Shown here piece after piece: positions 62,834-64,000 of a stretch of 64,000 nucleotides of DNA (its first letter is position 1; each line of letters starts with the position of its first letter). Source of the stretch: an uncultured bacterium (GTDB taxonomy: Bacteria; Pseudomonadota; Alphaproteobacteria; Sphingomonadales; Sphingomonadaceae); the NCBI GenBank assembly GCA_942636505.2, contig CALOGB020000182.1:1-64000 (forward strand). Reading direction: 5' to 3'. The notes under the pieces are model-generated. The model was not told where the DNA came from, did not search any database, and saw only the letters and a program-made list of their open reading frames with translations. The position numbers were made by a program, and so were the translations under genes.

Positions 62834-64000
62834 TCACTTCTGGGGCACAATTGACCCGATTTCCTCGGGCGCATTGGCCACTGTCGCGATCACCGTGGTC
62901 CAGGCCGCGACGTTCTGGCGCAGCTGGTCGGGGTCGATCAGATCCAGCGTGTCCTCGGGCGTATGGTGGTAGTCGAAGTAGCGCAGACCCGACTGGTTGA
63001 GATCGATTCCGGCGACCCCCGTGGCGATCACCGGGCCGACATCGGTGCCGCCATGGGGGGCGTCGGCCCCGCGGATGACCCCGAGCGGCGCGAGCGCGAC
63101 GGCAAGGCGGTCCTCGATAGGCTTGGCGGCTGCGGGCAGGCTGCTCTCGAACCGCCAGACGCGATCGGCACCGAAATCCGATTCGGCGGCGGTCGCATGG
63201 CGTTCGCCGGCGTGCGCCTTGGCGTAGGCGGCTCCGCCGAAGCCGCCGCTCTCCTCGTCGCCGAACCAGACGACGCGGATGGTGCGACGCGGGCGCTGGC
63301 CGCCGTCCATGACGAGCTTGGCGGCCGCCGCGGTGATCGCGATGCCAGCGCCGTCATCGATCGCGCCGGTGCCGAGATCCCAGCTGTCGAGATGGCCACC
63401 GACCAGAACGATCCCGGCCTTGGGATCGGTGCCGGGGACTTCGGCGACGACGTTGCCCGATTCGCGCATGCCGACCTGTTTGTCTTCCAGCACCAGCTTC
63501 AGCGTCACCGGCTTGCCGAGCTTCACCAGCCGCTCAACATGCTCGGCGTCCGCGACCGACAGCGCGGCGGCGGGAATCGGCGTCACGCCCGCTTCGAAAT
63601 TGGTGTTGCCCGCGTGCGGCCCGCGGCCGTGATCGGTGCCGATCGACCGGATCACGATCGCCGCCGCACCCTTCTTGGCGGCGACGTTCGGTCCGACGAA
63701 GCGCGCGGTGCCCTGCGATCCATAGCTCGACCCGTCCTGCGTCGGCTGCATCGCGTTCGACACGAAGGCAATCTTGCCCTTCAGGCTGCCGTCGGCGGCG
63801 AGCGCCAGGTCATTGTACGTCGGGAAATACACGATCGGCAGGGTCAGCCCGCCCGACGGCGTCGCGCCCGAATTGCCGAGGCCGACCAGATGCAGTTTCT
63901 GCGCATAGGGTGCGACCAGCTCGCCACTCTCCGTGCCGCGCGACCAGACCGGCAGCTGGTATGGCTCGATCCGCACGTTCTTGAACCCGAGCGCCTTGAG
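62834..64000 (-). CDS. M28 family zinc peptidase, N-terminus outside window
   Basis: The frame is open to the right edge, so the 388 visible residues are the C-terminal part. A PA domain insert (about 60-140, PIVYFPTYNDLALAADGSLKGKI) is followed by the dizinc peptidase fold. Metal ligands are in VLVGGHLDSWD, IDDGAGIAITAAA, WFGDEESGGFGGAAYA and FDYHHTPEDTLDLID, with the catalytic Glu in GDEE. Members remove N-terminal residues or process small peptides in the periplasm. Confidence 0.93.
   Translation of the reverse strand, partial: LKALGFKNVRIEPYQLPVWSRGTESGELVAPYAQKLHLVGLGNSGATPSGGLTLPIVYFPTYNDLALAADGSLKGKIAFVSNAMQPTQDGSSYGSQGTARFVGPNVAAKKGAAAIVIRSIGTDHGRGPHAGNTNFEAGVTPIPAAALSVADAEHVERLVKLGKPVTLKLVLEDKQVGMRESGNVVAEVPGTDPKAGIVLVGGHLDSWDLGTGAIDDGAGIAITAAAAKLVMDGGQRPRRTIRVVWFGDEESGGFGGAAYAKAHAGERHATAAESDFGADRVWRFESSLPAAAKPIEDRLAVALAPLGVIRGADAPHGGTDVGPVIATGVAGIDLNQSGLRYFDYHHTPEDTLDLIDPDQLRQNVAAWTTVIATVANAPEEIGSIVPQK

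Overview
The window is GC-rich alphaproteobacterial chromosomal DNA, most consistent with Sphingomonas or a close relative. This placement is inferred from gene content (UrcA-family protein, PetP-like MarR regulator, TonB receptor without an STN domain, FAH-type non-phosphorylating deoxy-sugar pathway) and from the dense packing with many 4-bp ATGA/GTGA gene overlaps. There is no rRNA, CRISPR array, insertion sequence, phage gene or integrase. Five tRNA-free stretches of housekeeping genes alternate with accessory loci. Short palindromic repeats of three families sit between genes.

Layout. 1-6.3 kb: dxs (cut by the left edge) with a tiny membrane-protein gene, tlyA, tspO, a UbiK-like gene, ybjN and proC. 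6.4-14.4 kb: GH10 xylanase, ClC channel, L,D-transpeptidase, metallo-beta-lactamase-fold hydrolase, S9 peptidase and a small secreted protein. 14.6-21.8 kb: a large TonB-dependent receptor followed by a P-loop sulfotransferase-like protein, a small secreted protein and two paralogous TPR/aspartyl-asparaginyl hydroxylase proteins. This is the best candidate here for an undescribed system. 22-25.4 kb: tRNA-Gln, ilvE, a MarR regulator, tRNA-Gly and a diguanylate cyclase operon. 25.5-33.2 kb: an IclR regulator and lldD, then a five-gene L-fucose operon with a divergent mutarotase. 33.2-38.5 kb: UvrD/PcrA helicase, a GFA protein, an UrcA protein and a Pit phosphate transporter with a clear Pho box. 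38.7-46.9 kb: a glycan/sugar cluster with a fused sucrose-phosphate synthase-phosphatase, four other glycosyltransferase-like proteins, a second sulfotransferase-like protein and a response regulator. 47-50.8 kb: an L-fuconolactonase-like hydrolase and a uxaA-uxuB pair. 51-64 kb: a small membrane protein, tRNA-Asn, moaA-nadK, an EAL protein, a run of exported proteins and peptidases, a decayed GH92 fragment, an orphan MreB paralogue, a CAU tRNA, an Asn/Met-repeat lipoprotein, and an M28 peptidase cut by the right edge.

How genes work together. The L-fucose genes give a nearly complete route: uptake (fucP), anomer interconversion (mutarotase), oxidation (L-fucose dehydrogenase), lactone opening (the amidohydrolase 14 kb away), dehydration (L-fuconate dehydratase), a second oxidation, and hydrolysis by a FAH-family enzyme to pyruvate plus L-lactate. 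LldD next door would turn the lactate into pyruvate. The uxaA/uxuB pair and the xylanase fit a plant-polymer lifestyle. The exported peptidases fit peptide scavenging. Starts differ from the longest open frame in many genes; the choice is explained where it matters.
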